64,000 nucleotides of DNA from an uncultured Paracoccaceae bacterium (GCA_947495295.1 CANLYJ010000003.1:372001-436000), one strand, 5' to 3'. Shown: positions 28,230-40,205, counted from the first letter of the stretch. Notes: generated by a model not told the origin, from the sequence alone. Numbers and translations are program-made.

Positions 28230-30101
28230 ATGGAATCTTTCCTTTTTCAGGCCACGATCTATCTCGGCGCTGCGGTGATCGCCGTGCCGCTGGCCGCTCG
28301 ATTGGGGCTTGGGTCTGTTTTGGGCTATCTGCTGGCCGGGATCGTCATTGGTCCGGTGACCGGATTGGTCGGGACAGAGGCCAAAGACCTGCAGCATTTC
28401 GCCGAATTTGGTGTGGTGGTGATGCTGTTCCTGATCGGGTTGGAGTTGGAACCGCGCACCTTGTGGGACATGCGCCACAGATTGGTGGGCCTTGGCGGGT
28501 TGCAGGTGACCGTCACCACCGTCGCGATTATGGGCGGGGCGATGGCGATGGGTTACGTCTGGTCAGTCGCGCTGGCCATTGGCATGATTTTTGCTTTATC
28601 TTCGACCGCTATCGTATTGCAAACACTTGATGAAAAGGGATTGATGCAGACCGGTGGCGGGCGCGCGACCTTTTCTGTTCTGCTGACACAGGATATTGCG
28701 GTGATCCCGATGCTGGCGATCCTGCCGCTTTTGGCTGTGCCTGCAATCCTGACCATGAACCCTGACGGGTCGTTGCAGCGCGCCACCGCGCATACCGATG
28801 ATCACGCCATGATGAGCCTTGTGGCGGACCTGCCCGGTTGGGGCGTTACGCTGGTCACGTTGGGTGCTGTGGCTGCGGTGATCCTGGCCGGTGTCTTTCT
28901 GACCCGCCCGGTGTTTCGCTATATCCATCACGCCCGGCTGCGCGAGATGTATACCGCGCTTGCCCTGCTGATTGTCGTATCCATCGCCGTGCTGATGGGC
29001 ATGGTTGGCCTGTCGCCTGCCCTGGGCACGTTTCTGGCCGGTGTGGTTCTGGCGAACTCGGAATTCCGGCATGAGTTGGAAAGCGATCTGGCCCCGTTCA
29101 AGGGTCTGTTGCTGGGGCTGTTTTTCATCACCGTGGGCGCGGGTATCAACTTTACCCTGCTGTTTGACAAACCGGGTTACATCATGCTGATGGCGGCCAG
29201 TGTCATGCTGATCAAGGGGGCGATCCTTTACGTCCTGTCCTTGATTTTCAAGGTACGCGGCAAGGATCGGTGGTTGTTCACGCTGGGGCTGGCGCAGGCG
29301 GGTGAGTTTGGCTTTGTCCTTGTGTCATTCTCTCTTCAACAAGGCGTTCTAAGCGCGGGCCTGGCCAATCAGATCCTGTTGATTGTCGCCATGTCGATGC
29401 TGATTACCCCGCTTTTATTCATTGTCTACGAGCTGGTCAGCCGTCGCATGACCGATCACGAACATGTCGAAGATGATGAGGTCGATGAGCAAGGCACCGT
29501 TATTATTGCGGGCATTGGCCGGTTTGGACAGATCGTGAACCGGCTGGTGCAAAGTGCCGGGTTTTCGACCGTTATCATCGACAGCAACCTGACCGCCGTG
29601 CAGACCATGCGCAAATTCGGGTTTCGCGGGTTTTTCGGCGATCCGACCCGGCCCGACCTGCTGAATGCCGCCGGGCTGGAGGATGCCAAGGTTCTTGTTG
29701 TGGCAATCGATAACAAGGCGTCGGCTGTGAAACTGGTCGCCTATGCCCGCAAGGCCCGGCCCGATCTGCATATTGTCGCCCGCGCCCGGGACCGGGTCCA
29801 TGTGTACGAGCTTTATGCGGCTGGCGCCAACGATATCACCCGCGAGATGTTTGACAGTTCATTGCGCGCAGGCCGCTATGCGTTGGAAAATCTGGGGTTG
29901 AACGGCTTCGAGGCGGCAGAGGCCGAGCAGACATTCTATCAGCATGACCGCAAGGCGCTGCGCGAACTGGCAGAGCTGTGGCGTCCGGGCGTACCGGTGT
30001 CCGAGGTTCCCGAATATGTCAAACGTGCCAAGGAGTTGGACAATGATCTTGAAACCGCATTGGCGACCCGTCAGCAGGCCAATGAAAGCCAGACAAAATG
30101 A
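28230..30101 (+). CDS. CPA2-family cation:proton antiporter with TrkA-N domain (KefB/YbaL type)
   Basis: 623 residues. The first about 390 form about 12 membrane helices of the Na_H_Exchanger family, with the characteristic ALSSTAIVLQTLDEKG, LTQDIAVIPMLAILPLL and GLSPALGTFLAGVVLANSEFRHELESDLAPFKGLLLGLFFITVG motifs. Residues about 420-540 are a Rossmann TrkA-N domain (VIIAGIGRFGQIVNRLVQSAGF; VIIDSN). Probable K+/H+ exchange with nucleotide or thiol gating. An intrinsic terminator follows. Confidence 0.92.
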   Translation: MESFLFQATIYLGAAVIAVPLAARLGLGSVLGYLLAGIVIGPVTGLVGTEAKDLQHFAEFGVVVMLFLIGLELEPRTLWDMRHRLVGLGGLQVTVTTVAIMGGAMAMGYVWSVALAIGMIFALSSTAIVLQTLDEKGLMQTGGGRATFSVLLTQDIAVIPMLAILPLLAVPAILTMNPDGSLQRATAHTDDHAMMSLVADLPGWGVTLVTLGAVAAVILAGVFLTRPVFRYIHHARLREMYTALALLIVVSIAVLMGMVGLSPALGTFLAGVVLANSEFRHELESDLAPFKGLLLGLFFITVGAGINFTLLFDKPGYIMLMAASVMLIKGAILYVLSLIFKVRGKDRWLFTLGLAQAGEFGFVLVSFSLQQGVLSAGLANQILLIVAMSMLITPLLFIVYELVSRRMTDHEHVEDDEVDEQGTVIIAGIGRFGQIVNRLVQSAGFSTVIIDSNLTAVQTMRKFGFRGFFGDPTRPDLLNAAGLEDAKVLVVAIDNKASAVKLVAYARKARPDLHIVARARDRVHVYELYAAGANDITREMFDSSLRAGRYALENLGLNGFEAAEAEQTFYQHDRKALRELAELWRPGVPVSEVPEYVKRAKELDNDLETALATRQQANESQTK

Positions 30102-30145
30102 CACAATCGGACGTTGTGACCGGCCCTGATGGCTGACATCAGGTT

Positions 30146-30168
30146 CCGGTCCGGTCGACCGGTTTTTT
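30146..30168 (+). terminator. Intrinsic terminator after the CPA2 antiporter
   Basis: Short CCGGT/ACCGG stem (30146-30150 with 30158-30162; an alternative CCGGTCGACCGG pairing overlaps it) followed by six T residues at 30163-30168. Confidence 0.65.
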
Positions 30169-30209
30169 GACGTATTATACCGATTTTATCTGTCGGCTAT
30201 CGTTTGGGG

Positions 30210-30965
30210 TCAGGCCCCCGGGGCCGCCCAGTTTATGCCGAGCCGCGGCAGCGGTGGGAAGGGAGTTGTTGACGCGCATGTCAGGCCTTCGAACCCGCCA
30301 GCGTCGTCGGGCGGCACGGTCTCTTGCCTGAGTGCGCCGACATGTTGAAGCTCAAGCATGGTGTAACTGCGCCGGTACACCCATGTGCGGTTCACGATTG
30401 CGGTCAGGGTGTCATTCGGCGGGTCATCTTTGGTGAATCCATAGAAATGAAGTGTAAAACCGTAAGAAGGCAGCGGCTGGACTGAAAGTTTTCGCATGCC
30501 CCACCCCAGCAGTGTCGGCTCTACCGCATCGATATCGGCCGTTCGCAGCGTCACCAGGTTCAGACTTGCGCCTCCGCCCAGCAGGTTTGGGTCCCCCGCT
30601 ATGTTGCGTCGTTCGCCCCTGAACGCATGGTCAATGAGTTCGATCGCGAAGCCTTCTGGGTCGCTGAAATGGGCGAGATATCCGACATCCTCGAATTGGC
30701 GGGGATCAGAGCATGTGACACCAGCTTTGCGAAGTTGCGTGCAGGCCAGTTCAATATTGGGCACAGATATGGCGATCTTCCAATACAGGTCGCTGGCATG
30801 TGGCGTGTAGGGCGTTTGTGCAAGTACAAATCGCAGCGCAACTTGTTTTTCATGATAGCCGACACATCCCGCGCCGCGGTCGCGCATGCCCAAAACGTCG
30901 CAGTAGAACCGTTTTTGCCCCGCGGGGTCAGAGACGCGCAATGTGAGCAGTTTTAGCATTGTCAT
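30210..30965 (-). CDS. VOC-family (glyoxalase/dioxygenase-fold) protein
   Basis: 251 residues with two VOC modules: the first begins MTMLKLLTLRVSDPAGQKRFYCDVLGMRD and ends YLAHFSDPEGFAIELIDH; the second begins SLNLVTLRTADIDAVEPTLLGWGMRKLSV. Metal-binding residues are hard to assign by eye. Substrate unknown. Start at ATG 30965 rather than 31016 because the VOC fold begins there. An isolated gene with palindromic repeat DNA upstream. Confidence 0.78.
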   Translation of the reverse strand: MTMLKLLTLRVSDPAGQKRFYCDVLGMRDRGAGCVGYHEKQVALRFVLAQTPYTPHASDLYWKIAISVPNIELACTQLRKAGVTCSDPRQFEDVGYLAHFSDPEGFAIELIDHAFRGERRNIAGDPNLLGGGASLNLVTLRTADIDAVEPTLLGWGMRKLSVQPLPSYGFTLHFYGFTKDDPPNDTLTAIVNRTWVYRRSYTMLELQHVGALRQETVPPDDAGGFEGLTCASTTPFPPLPRLGINWAAPGA

Positions 30966-31074
30966 CGGCCCTTCCGGTCTGTCACGACGTTGCCAACGGT
31001 TTGGGTCAGCGTTCATAAATTGGCATGCCGTTCGTTGACACGCAGCACGCGGAGAACGGCGCCTTCGGGCGGAG

Positions 31075-31095
31075 GTCCCGGATCATGTCCGGGAC
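31075..31095. repeat. Short copy of the GTCCCGG palindromic repeat
   Basis: GTCCCGGA and TCCGGGAC flank TCATG. It matches the outer part of the 25132-25196 repeat, with GATCATGT replacing the GGCTTGACC centre. It lies just past the cobT stop and may help end that transcript. Confidence 0.75.
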
Positions 31096-31113
31096 GGGTG
31101 AAGCGGCATTCGT

Positions 31114-32124
31114 TCAGGCGTCGCTGACCCCGGCTTCTGCGAACGTGGCCATGCCGGAATGGCAGGCGATGGCCCCTTGCAGCACGCCGATGGCCAATGC
31201 GGCCCCTGACCCTTCGCCCAGCCGTAACCCGAGCTTCAAAAGCGGTTCTTTATCCAGCGCGTCCAGCAGTTTGTGATGCGCGCCTTCGGCGCTAAGATGT
31301 CCCGCAACCGTGTGATCCAGCGCCCCGTCTTGCGCCGCCGCCAGCGTGGCGGCGGCGGCAGTGCAGATGAACCCGTCCAGGATCACCGGAATGCGATGCG
31401 CCCTTGCGGCGGCGATCGCCCCGGCCATGGCGGCCAGTTCCCGCCCGCCCAAACGGCGCAGCACCTCTAACCCATCATCATGGCGATGCAGGCTAATGGC
31501 CTTGGCCACCACATCGGTTTTGCGCGTCAGGCCAGCGTCATCAACCCCGGTGCCGCGCCCTGTCCAGTCACTGGCCTGCCCGCCAAACAAGGCCATGGCA
31601 ATGGCCGCCGCCGATGTCGTGTTGCCGATCCCCATTTCGCCGGTGACCAGCAGGTCGGCATCCGGGTCGACCGCGTTCCAGCCCGTTTGCAGGGCGCTGA
31701 TCACGTCCGCCTCTGTCATCGCCGGTGCGCGTGTGAAATCGGCGGTTGGTGTGTCAAGAGCCAAGGCATGGACATCCATTTTCGCGCCAAACGCTTTTGA
31801 CAGCTGATTAATTGCCGCCCCACCATGCTCGAAGTTCGCGACCATCTGGGCTGTCACCTCTGCCGGAAAGGCAGACACGCCTTGCGCACAGACCCCGTGA
31901 TTGCCTGCAAAGATAATCACCTGCGGTGCTGCAATCGTGGGGCGCGGGTTGCCCCGCCAGCTCGCATACCAGATCGCCAGATCCTCCAGCCGTCCCAACG
32001 CGCCGGGCGGTTTGGTCAACTGCCCGTTCCGGTCCTGCGCCCCGGCAAGCGCTGCGGCGTCTGGCCCGGATGCTTTGGCAAGTGTGGCGCGGAATTCGGG
32101 CAGGGTCGTGAAAGGTGCGGGCAT
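31114..32124 (-). CDS. cobT: Nicotinate-nucleotide--dimethylbenzimidazole phosphoribosyltransferase
   Basis: Makes alpha-ribazole phosphate for the cobalamin lower ligand. Family marks: [70 protein letters not shown] and [12 protein letters not shown]. The C terminus holds the catalytic Glu region ([16 protein letters not shown]). 336 residues. Divergent from cobS across 76 bp; no room for, or sign of, a cobalamin riboswitch. Confidence 0.96.
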   Translation of the reverse strand: MPAPFTTLPEFRATLAKASGPDAAALAGAQDRNGQLTKPPGALGRLEDLAIWYASWRGNPRPTIAAPQVIIFAGNHGVCAQGVSAFPAEVTAQMVANFEHGGAAINQLSKAFGAKMDVHALALDTPTADFTRAPAMTEADVISALQTGWNAVDPDADLLVTGEMGIGNTTSAAAIAMALFGGQASDWTGRGTGVDDAGLTRKTDVVAKAISLHRHDDGLEVLRRLGGRELAAMAGAIAAARAHRIPVILDGFICTAAAATLAAAQDGALDHTVAGHLSAEGAHHKLLDALDKEPLLKLGLRLGEGSGAALAIGVLQGAIACHSGMATFAEAGVSDA

Positions 32125-32200
32125 CAGGTCCTCGTTGCAGAAAGCTTTGCACCTGTCTAACGATCAAGGAACGGATGAAAAGACCACAAAGGACCTCACA

Positions 32201-32977
32201 TTGCCCAACAGCGACACGCCCCCCCTGATCAAGCTGCAAGACATCCCCGCCGCGTTGGGGTTGCTGAGCCGCCTGCCGGTGCCGGTGGATGTTGAACAGG
32301 CCACGGCACGCGGGGCGGCGGCGGCCTGGGCCTATCCGGTGGCGGGGTTGGTTATTGGCGCGGTTGCGGCCTTGTTGGCAAGTGTCGCGCTTTGGCTGGG
32401 CCTGCCTGCGGCGGTCGCGGCGGCGCTGACCCTGACCACGCTGGTGATTATCACCGGGGCCATGCATGAGGACGGGCTGGCAGACAGTGCCGACGGTTTG
32501 TGGGGCGGCTGGGACGCCGCACAGCGCTTGGGCATCATGAAGGACAGCCATATTGGCGTTTATGGTGTTGCCGCATTGGTGCTGGCGTTCCTGCTGCGCT
32601 GGAGCGCGATCACCACTTTGGTTGTCGCTGGGTTGCATTGGGCGGGGTTGATTACAGCAGCCATGTTGAGCCGTGCTTGCGTGACCGGGTTGATGGCGGC
32701 CCTGCCCCATGCCCGCCCGGACGGGTTGAGCCAATCGGTCGGACGCCCATCCGCCGGGGCGGCGGGTGTTGCCGCGCTCATCGCGCTGGTCGCGGCTTTC
32801 CTGTTTTGGGGCTGGTGGGGGTTGTTGTTGGCCGTGATTGCAGAGGCTGCGGTGTTGGCCTGTATGGGCATCGCCCGGGCCAAGATCGGTGGTCAGACCG
32901 GCGACATTCTGGGGGCCACCCAGCAAGTGACAGAGATTGCCGTGCTGTTGGGAATGCTTGTGATTATCAGCAGTTGA
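32201..32977 (+). CDS. cobS: Adenosylcobinamide-GDP ribazoletransferase (cobalamin synthase)
   Basis: Integral membrane enzyme joining adenosylcobinamide-GDP and alpha-ribazole. Typical parts: DIPAALGLLSRLPVPVD, MHEDGLADSADGLWGGWDAAQRLGIMKDSHIGVYG and GGQTGDILGATQQ. I choose TTG 32201 with AAAGGAC upstream; this gives 258 residues against 247 in E. coli. No ATG or GTG gives a sensible N terminus, and longer readings run into antisense cobT. Its end overlaps the convergent FG-GAP gene by 11 bp. Confidence 0.94.
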   Translation: MPNSDTPPLIKLQDIPAALGLLSRLPVPVDVEQATARGAAAAWAYPVAGLVIGAVAALLASVALWLGLPAAVAAALTLTTLVIITGAMHEDGLADSADGLWGGWDAAQRLGIMKDSHIGVYGVAALVLAFLLRWSAITTLVVAGLHWAGLITAAMLSRACVTGLMAALPHARPDGLSQSVGRPSAGAAGVAALIALVAAFLFWGWWGLLLAVIAEAAVLACMGIARAKIGGQTGDILGATQQVTEIAVLLGMLVIISS

Positions 32978-33694
32978 GCGCGGTGGCGAAGGATGACCGC
33001 CCTTCATGCGGGCCGACAGCCTGCGCCTCTAGCACACCATCGACCAGCCGGACAGCCACGACCCGTGACCAGTCAGCGGTTGCCGTGATCATTTCCGGCC
33101 CGTTGCCGCAATCGCGGATACCACCCGCGATGTCCCGTTCCCCGATCCGGTGATTGGTCAGGCCGGAGGCGGCGGCGATTTCGGTCAACGCCCCGTCCCT
33201 GAACCGCCAGACCCGTAAGGTCTTGGCCAGATGGGGCCGGTCGATATAGGCGATTTCGATATGACCATCGCCATCCAGATCGGCGGCACCAATGGGGGCC
33301 AGCCAACGATTTGTCCGCCCGATATGCGGGGTGGCCGCGATTTTGCCGCTCTCATTATAGATCGCCAGTTGGGCGCCGGTTGCGACCTGCGTTTCCACCA
33401 CGATAACCTCTGGCGCGCCATCACCATCAAGATCAGCCAGCCGTGGCGCGACATCTTCAAAGACGCGGTCAAACGGCAAGCGAATCTCGTATTGCTTTTG
33501 GCGGCTGACGGCATCCTGCTTGATCGCACCAGGATCGGTGCCATCGGTCGTGATATGCAACTCTGACCATTCAATGGCATCCCCGAGGATGCCATGCGCA
33601 TAGCGCTCTGTTGGACCGGCATATTCAGCCGACAGGATCGTTTCGGCGGAAACCGGTCCGGTCAAAACGGCCAGAAGAGCCGCCAATGCCCGCA

Positions 33695-33695
<1 letters not shown>
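32967..33695 (-). CDS. Exported FG-GAP/VCBS-repeat protein
   Basis: 242 residues with a signal peptide (MRALAALLAVLTGPVSA). Two calcium-binding-type FG-GAP repeats are visible: LADLDGDGAPEVIVVE and GAADLDGDGHIEIAYID. Likely a small periplasmic beta-propeller fragment; partner unknown. It sits immediately downstream of the ferredoxin gene (the ferredoxin stop and this ORF share position 33695) and converges on cobS. Confidence 0.75.
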
Positions 33696-35630
<1,935 letters not shown>

Positions 35631-35797
35631 GTCTCCTTGGTTGTTCTTTGCAGGGCCGCCAAATACGAGCCCCGTTCAATATCTGATCTTCTACTTAGGG
35701 CGCAAAATGTGCAACGCAAACATCGCTCACCCATGCTCAAGCCGACGTGAACATCTACAATGGGGCTGAGGGCGGGCAAATATAGTCTCTGAAACGA

Positions 35798-35827
35798 AAA
35801 AAGGCTGACCGTTTGGCCAGCCTTTTT
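35798..35827 (-). terminator. Intrinsic terminator after hflC
   Basis: AAAAAGGCTG...CAGCCTTTTT stem with one internal mismatch and a GTTT loop. T-rich flanks on both strands fit a strong, bidirectional-looking terminator just past hflC. Confidence 0.85.
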
Positions 35828-35846
35828 GTTTTGTGTTGTGAATGGT

Positions 35847-36728
35847 TTACTGGCTTGCAGCAGACCCTTGGTCAGACTTCAGGTAGTTGAAGAATTCGCT
35901 GTCTGGCGACAGGACCATGGTCGAGTTACCCGGAGTCAGCGACCGCTGATAGGCTGTCATCGACCGGTAGAATTCGAAGAATTCCGGGTCTGCGCCGAAA
36001 GCATCAGCGAAAATCGCGTTCCGCCGTGCATCCGCCTCACCCTGGATGATCTGGGATTGCCGTTCGGCATCCGACACCAATTCGATCACAGTCCGGTCGG
36101 CCTGCGCCCTGATCCGCTGGGCGGCTTCTTCACCGCGCGCCTTTTCATCCGCCGCTTCACGGTCACGTTCGGCTTTCATCCGTTCGTAGGTCGCGTTGAG
36201 GTTTTCGGTCGGCAGATCGGTGCGTTTCAGGCGCACATCGATGACCTGCAGGCCCAGCGCATTGGCTTCGGCGATGGCCGAGTTCCGGATCCGCAGCATC
36301 AGTGCGGCACGATCCACTGACAGGATGTCGTTGGACGACACGGAACCCAGCACCTCGCGGGTTTCGGCCCGCAGGATGGAATCAAGCCTGCGCGCGGCAG
36401 CCTCTTCCCCACCTGCACCAACGGCACGGCGGAACTGTTCCACATCAGTGATCCGGTAACGCGCGAAAGCGTCAACGACCAGACGCCGATCATCGGATGG
36501 TGTCACCTCTAGCGGTTCCAGATCGCGGCTGAGGATACGGTCGTCATAGCGCACGACCTCCTGAATCAGTGGCAATTTGAAACCAAGGCCGGGCTGTTCC
36601 TGCACTTTCACAATCTGGCCAAATTGCAGGACAAGCGCCTTTTCACGTTCGTCGACGATGAAGACCGAGGACAAGGCGCCGATGACGACCACCGCAAGGG
36701 CGGGTAGAAGAAATGCTGACTTCTTCAT
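35847..36728 (-). CDS. hflC: HflC, FtsH-protease modulator
   Basis: 293 residues: N-terminal membrane anchor (FLLPALAVVVIGALSSVFIV), then an SPFH/band-7 domain (ALVLQFGQIVKVQEQPGLGFKLPLIQEVV is the classic entry) and a long charged helix (ERDREAADEKARGEEAAQRIRAQAD). It forms the HflKC complex that caps FtsH. ATG overlaps the hflK stop by one base (TAATG). Confidence 0.95.
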   Translation of the reverse strand: MKKSAFLLPALAVVVIGALSSVFIVDEREKALVLQFGQIVKVQEQPGLGFKLPLIQEVVRYDDRILSRDLEPLEVTPSDDRRLVVDAFARYRITDVEQFRRAVGAGGEEAAARRLDSILRAETREVLGSVSSNDILSVDRAALMLRIRNSAIAEANALGLQVIDVRLKRTDLPTENLNATYERMKAERDREAADEKARGEEAAQRIRAQADRTVIELVSDAERQSQIIQGEADARRNAIFADAFGADPEFFEFYRSMTAYQRSLTPGNSTMVLSPDSEFFNYLKSDQGSAASQ

Positions 36729-37876
36729 TAGTTTGTCCCTCCGGTTGTCGGTACATTGCGCCGCAGATCATTCAGCGGCAGGTATGGCACGACCCCTTGG
36801 CCGCCGCCCTGTCCTTCGTCAAGCAAGATGATATCCACCCCACCAAGGACGCTTTCCATGGTTTCCAGATAGAGACGTTTGCGGGTCACCTCTGGCGCGT
36901 TTTGGTATTCGGTCAAAACAGCGCTGAACCGGCTCGCCTCACCCTCGGCCTGGTTGACGACCTGGGCGCGATAGCCTTCGGCTTCTTCCAGAATCTGGGC
37001 GGCGTTACCGCGTGCTTCGGCCACAACCCGGTTGGCATAGGCGTCGGCCACGTTCTGCACCCGGTCACGTTCCTGTTCAGCATCCTGCACAAGGCGGAAG
37101 CTTTCGATAACTGGGTCAGGCGGGTCGGCCTTGTCAAAGTTCACACGGATGATGTTCACCCCACTATCATAGCTGTCCAGCGTAGACTGGATCAGGGTGC
37201 GCAGGTTATCGGCAATCGCCCCACGATCCCTGTTCAGGATCGGCGCCAGTTCGGACTGGGCGATGATTTCGCGCATCGCCGATTCTGCCACCGCTTCGAT
37301 CGTTTGTGGCGGGTTGGCCAGATTGAACAGGTATTTCTGCGGGTCGGTGATGTTCCAGACCACTTGGAAATCGATATCGACGATGTTTTCATCACCGGTC
37401 AGCATCAGGCCGGCATCCATACCTGCCCGGCTGGTGCCGATATCAATATTGCGTTCCGAGGTCACGGCGATCACTTCGCGGGTGACAATCGGCCAGGGGG
37501 CAAAGTTCAGACCCGGCCCGCCGGTCTGGCTATAACGCCCCAGCAGCAGTTCGACTGACTGTTCTTCGGGTTTGACCGTGTAGAATGAGGCAAAAAGCCA
37601 GAGCCCCACCGCGCCCAGAATACCCAGCCCGATGGTCCCGCGTGTCAGCTGCGGCCCACCGCCGCCGCCACCGCGCCCCCGGTTGCTGCCGCCATCGCCG
37701 CCGCCGCCCATCAGGACACGCAACTGTTCGCGCCCCTTGTTTACCAGATCGTCAATTTCGGGAATGTTGGGACCTTCATTGCCGGGCTTGCGCCCGCCAT
37801 TGCCACGGTCATCATCACCGCCACCTGATCCTTTGTTACCGCCGCCGCCCCAAGGGCCACCCGTATTTCCTGACAT
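36728..37876 (-). CDS. hflK: HflK, FtsH-protease modulator
   Basis: 382 residues: a Gly-rich cytoplasmic N terminus (GGPWGGGGNKGSGGG), one membrane helix near residue 85 (GLGILGAVGLWLFASFY), the SPFH domain (EEQSVELLLGRYSQTGGPGLNFAPWPI) and a coiled coil. Partner of HflC. Possibly part of a longer leftward run rpiA-gor-hflK-hflC, with 79 bp between gor and hflK. Confidence 0.95.
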   Translation of the reverse strand: MSGNTGGPWGGGGNKGSGGGDDDRGNGGRKPGNEGPNIPEIDDLVNKGREQLRVLMGGGGDGGSNRGRGGGGGGPQLTRGTIGLGILGAVGLWLFASFYTVKPEEQSVELLLGRYSQTGGPGLNFAPWPIVTREVIAVTSERNIDIGTSRAGMDAGLMLTGDENIVDIDFQVVWNITDPQKYLFNLANPPQTIEAVAESAMREIIAQSELAPILNRDRGAIADNLRTLIQSTLDSYDSGVNIIRVNFDKADPPDPVIESFRLVQDAEQERDRVQNVADAYANRVVAEARGNAAQILEEAEGYRAQVVNQAEGEASRFSAVLTEYQNAPEVTRKRLYLETMESVLGGVDIILLDEGQGGGQGVVPYLPLNDLRRNVPTTGGTN

Positions 37877-37955
37877 TGTGTTCCTGTGCTTCCTTTATTC
37901 GGGACCCAGACGTGTTGGGCCGTCCTTTTGCCATGTGTGGCCTTGAGATGCAAAA

Positions 37956-39392
37956 TCAAGCGGTCCGCATCGGTTCCTTCATGGTCACCAGTTCTTCGGC
38001 CATTGTCGGATGAACCGCCACTGTCCGGTCGAAATCCTCTTTTGTTGCGCCCATCTTGACCGCAATCCCGGCCAGCTGGATCATCTCGCCCGCGTGATCC
38101 GCGACGATATGACATCCCAACACTTTGCGGGTGGCGACGCTGACAACCAGTTTCATCAGGACCCGGTCGCTGCGCCCGGCAAACGCGTGGTTCATCGGTT
38201 TGAAAGAGGTGCAGTAGATTTCCACCGGCTCAATCTCGCGCGCCTGTTCCTCGGTCAGCCCCACGGTGCCCAGTTCGGGCTGTGTGAACACGGCAGAGGG
38301 GATCAGTTCGTGATCAACCGGTGTCGGGTTGCCCTTGAACACCGTTTCGACAAAGGCCATGCCTTCGCGGATTGCCACGGGCGTCAGTTGCACCCGGTTG
38401 GTCACGTCGCCGATGGCATAGATTGATGGCACCTTGGTCTGGCTGTAGTCATCAACCATAATCTGCCCCTGTCGGCCAAGTTCGACGCCAGCTTCTTCCA
38501 ACCCCATTCCGTCCGTATTGGGCGCGCGACCGGTGGCAAACATCACCTGATCATAGACTTTTTCTGTCCCGTTCGTGGCTTTGACCCAGATGCCGTGACC
38601 TGCCGCCTTACCTTCAATCGCGGCTGGTTTGCCGTCTTCCATTGGCACGGCTTCACTTTCGCCCGCGATATCGGCAGCGGTTGCAGCGCGCATTTCCACG
38701 ATATTGGTGCCAAGATGCAGATCGATACCCTTTTCGCGCATTCCTTCGGCCACAAGCCCGCGTGCTTCGTCATCAAAACCGCGCAGGATTTGCGCGCCGC
38801 GATAGAATTGCGTCACCGCAACCCCAAGCCCGTTCAGGATGCCCGCAAATTCCGATGCGATATAGCCGCCCCCGATGATCAGGATAGATTTGGGCATCTT
38901 ATCCAGCAAGAAAATGTCGTTGGATGTGATCCCGTGTTCCGACCCCGGCATGTCCGGCACCACAGGCCGCCCGCCAGTTGCCACAAGGATATGTTTGGCG
39001 GTGATGTCGCGCCCATCGGCGGTGGTCACGGTATGCGGATCCTTGACCGTTGCCCGTGTGTCGAAAATCCTGACATCGGACCCGTCCAGCAATTTGCGGT
39101 AAATCCCTTCAAGCCGGTCAAGCTCGGCATGCAGTTTGGTTCGGAAACGCGACCAATCGAAGGGCCCATCGGTCATTTCCCACCCATAGGCACGGGCGTC
39201 TTCGAACATTTCGGAGTAACCCGACGCAAAGACCATCAGTTTCTTGGGCACGCAGCCCCGGATCACGCAGGTCCCGCCCATCCGGTATTCTTCGGCCAGT
39301 GCCACCTTGGCCCCGGTTGCCGCGGCAACCCGCGCGGCCCGGACCCCGCCAGAGCCGCCACCGATCACAAAAAGATCATAGTCGAATGTCAT
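37956..39392 (-). CDS. gor: Glutathione-disulfide reductase
   Basis: FAD/NADPH flavoenzyme of 478 residues. N-terminal FAD motif (DLFVIGGGSGGVRAARVAA), redox disulfide GGTCVIRGCVPKKLMV, second nucleotide fold ILIIGGGYIASEF, and the C-terminal dimerisation segment with VAVHPTMAEE, whose HPT carries the catalytic His. The VRAAR form and GCVPKK separate it from dihydrolipoamide dehydrogenase. Starts 25 bp after rpiA, so pentose-phosphate NADPH supply and its consumer may be co-transcribed. Confidence 0.95.
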   Translation of the reverse strand: MTFDYDLFVIGGGSGGVRAARVAAATGAKVALAEEYRMGGTCVIRGCVPKKLMVFASGYSEMFEDARAYGWEMTDGPFDWSRFRTKLHAELDRLEGIYRKLLDGSDVRIFDTRATVKDPHTVTTADGRDITAKHILVATGGRPVVPDMPGSEHGITSNDIFLLDKMPKSILIIGGGYIASEFAGILNGLGVAVTQFYRGAQILRGFDDEARGLVAEGMREKGIDLHLGTNIVEMRAATAADIAGESEAVPMEDGKPAAIEGKAAGHGIWVKATNGTEKVYDQVMFATGRAPNTDGMGLEEAGVELGRQGQIMVDDYSQTKVPSIYAIGDVTNRVQLTPVAIREGMAFVETVFKGNPTPVDHELIPSAVFTQPELGTVGLTEEQAREIEPVEIYCTSFKPMNHAFAGRSDRVLMKLVVSVATRKVLGCHIVADHAGEMIQLAGIAVKMGATKEDFDRTVAVHPTMAEELVTMKEPMRTA

Positions 39393-39416
39393 TTGCCTGT
39401 TCCGTTCTTTCTGGGG

Positions 39417-40205
39417 TCAGTCGTTCATATCTGCAAAAATATTGGTGTCATCCAGCACGTTGAAATGGATTTCGGCACCGTCGTTTTCGGCACTGTCGCG
39501 CACAGTCACCTTGCCATCGCCATGGCCCACGATCACCACATCGCAGATATCAAGGAAAAGCCCGTTTTCAACGACACCCGGGATCTGGTTGAGAATCAAG
39601 CTTAACTGCCGCGCATTCCCGATCCGTTTGAGGTGCAGATCAAGGATGAAATTGCCCTCATCGGTCACGAACGGGTCACCGCCCACCATGCGTTGGGTCA
39701 CGCTGCGCCCCAGCACATCCTGCGAAATCAGCGTTTCCTCGATCAGGGCCTGCGTGGTGCGCATCCCAAATGGGATAACCTCGATTGGCAAGGGAAATGC
39801 GCCCAGCGTGTCCACCTTTTTGGACGCATCGGCGATCACGATCATCCGGTCGCTGGCGGTTGCCACGACTTTTTCCTGCAGATGGGCACCGCCGCCGCCT
39901 TTGATCAGGTTCAGCTCGCCATCATATTCGTCCGCCCCGTCGATCGTGACGTCCAGCCAGCGGGCCTCGTCCAATGTGATCACCTCGATCCCGACATCGC
40001 GGGCCAGTTGCCCGGTTCGGCTGGAGGTCGGTACGCCTTTGATCTTCAGGCCTTCGTCGCGCACCATCTCGCCCAGGCATTGCACCAGCCAGGCGGCAGT
40101 TGATCCGGTTCCAAGCCCGACCTTCATGCCGGATTTGACGTATTCTGTGGCTTGCTTGGCGGCAACAAACTTTGCCTTATCAATAGGTGACAATTCACTG
40201 GTCAT
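39417..40205 (-). CDS. rpiA: Ribose-5-phosphate isomerase A
   Basis: 262 residues. Markers: VGLGTGSTAAWLVQCLGE, the substrate loop DGADEYDGELNLIKGGGGAHLQEKVVA and PIEVIPFGMRTTQ. Interconverts ribose-5-phosphate and ribulose-5-phosphate in the cytoplasm. First gene of the leftward run toward gor. Divergent from the GST gene across 180 bp, which must contain promoters for both; I see no distinctive operator there. Confidence 0.96.
   Translation of the reverse strand: MTSELSPIDKAKFVAAKQATEYVKSGMKVGLGTGSTAAWLVQCLGEMVRDEGLKIKGVPTSSRTGQLARDVGIEVITLDEARWLDVTIDGADEYDGELNLIKGGGGAHLQEKVVATASDRMIVIADASKKVDTLGAFPLPIEVIPFGMRTTQALIEETLISQDVLGRSVTQRMVGGDPFVTDEGNFILDLHLKRIGNARQLSLILNQIPGVVENGLFLDICDVVIVGHGDGKVTVRDSAENDGAEIHFNVLDDTNIFADMND

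Noticed and set aside
31901..32200. Upstream extension of the cobS frame to an ATG at 31901
   Set aside because: It runs antisense through cobT; the TTG at 32201 with AAAGGAC gives a normal CobS length.
32125..32200. Cobalamin riboswitch upstream of cobT or cobS
   Set aside because: The divergent gap is only 76 bp and has no B12-box-like sequence.
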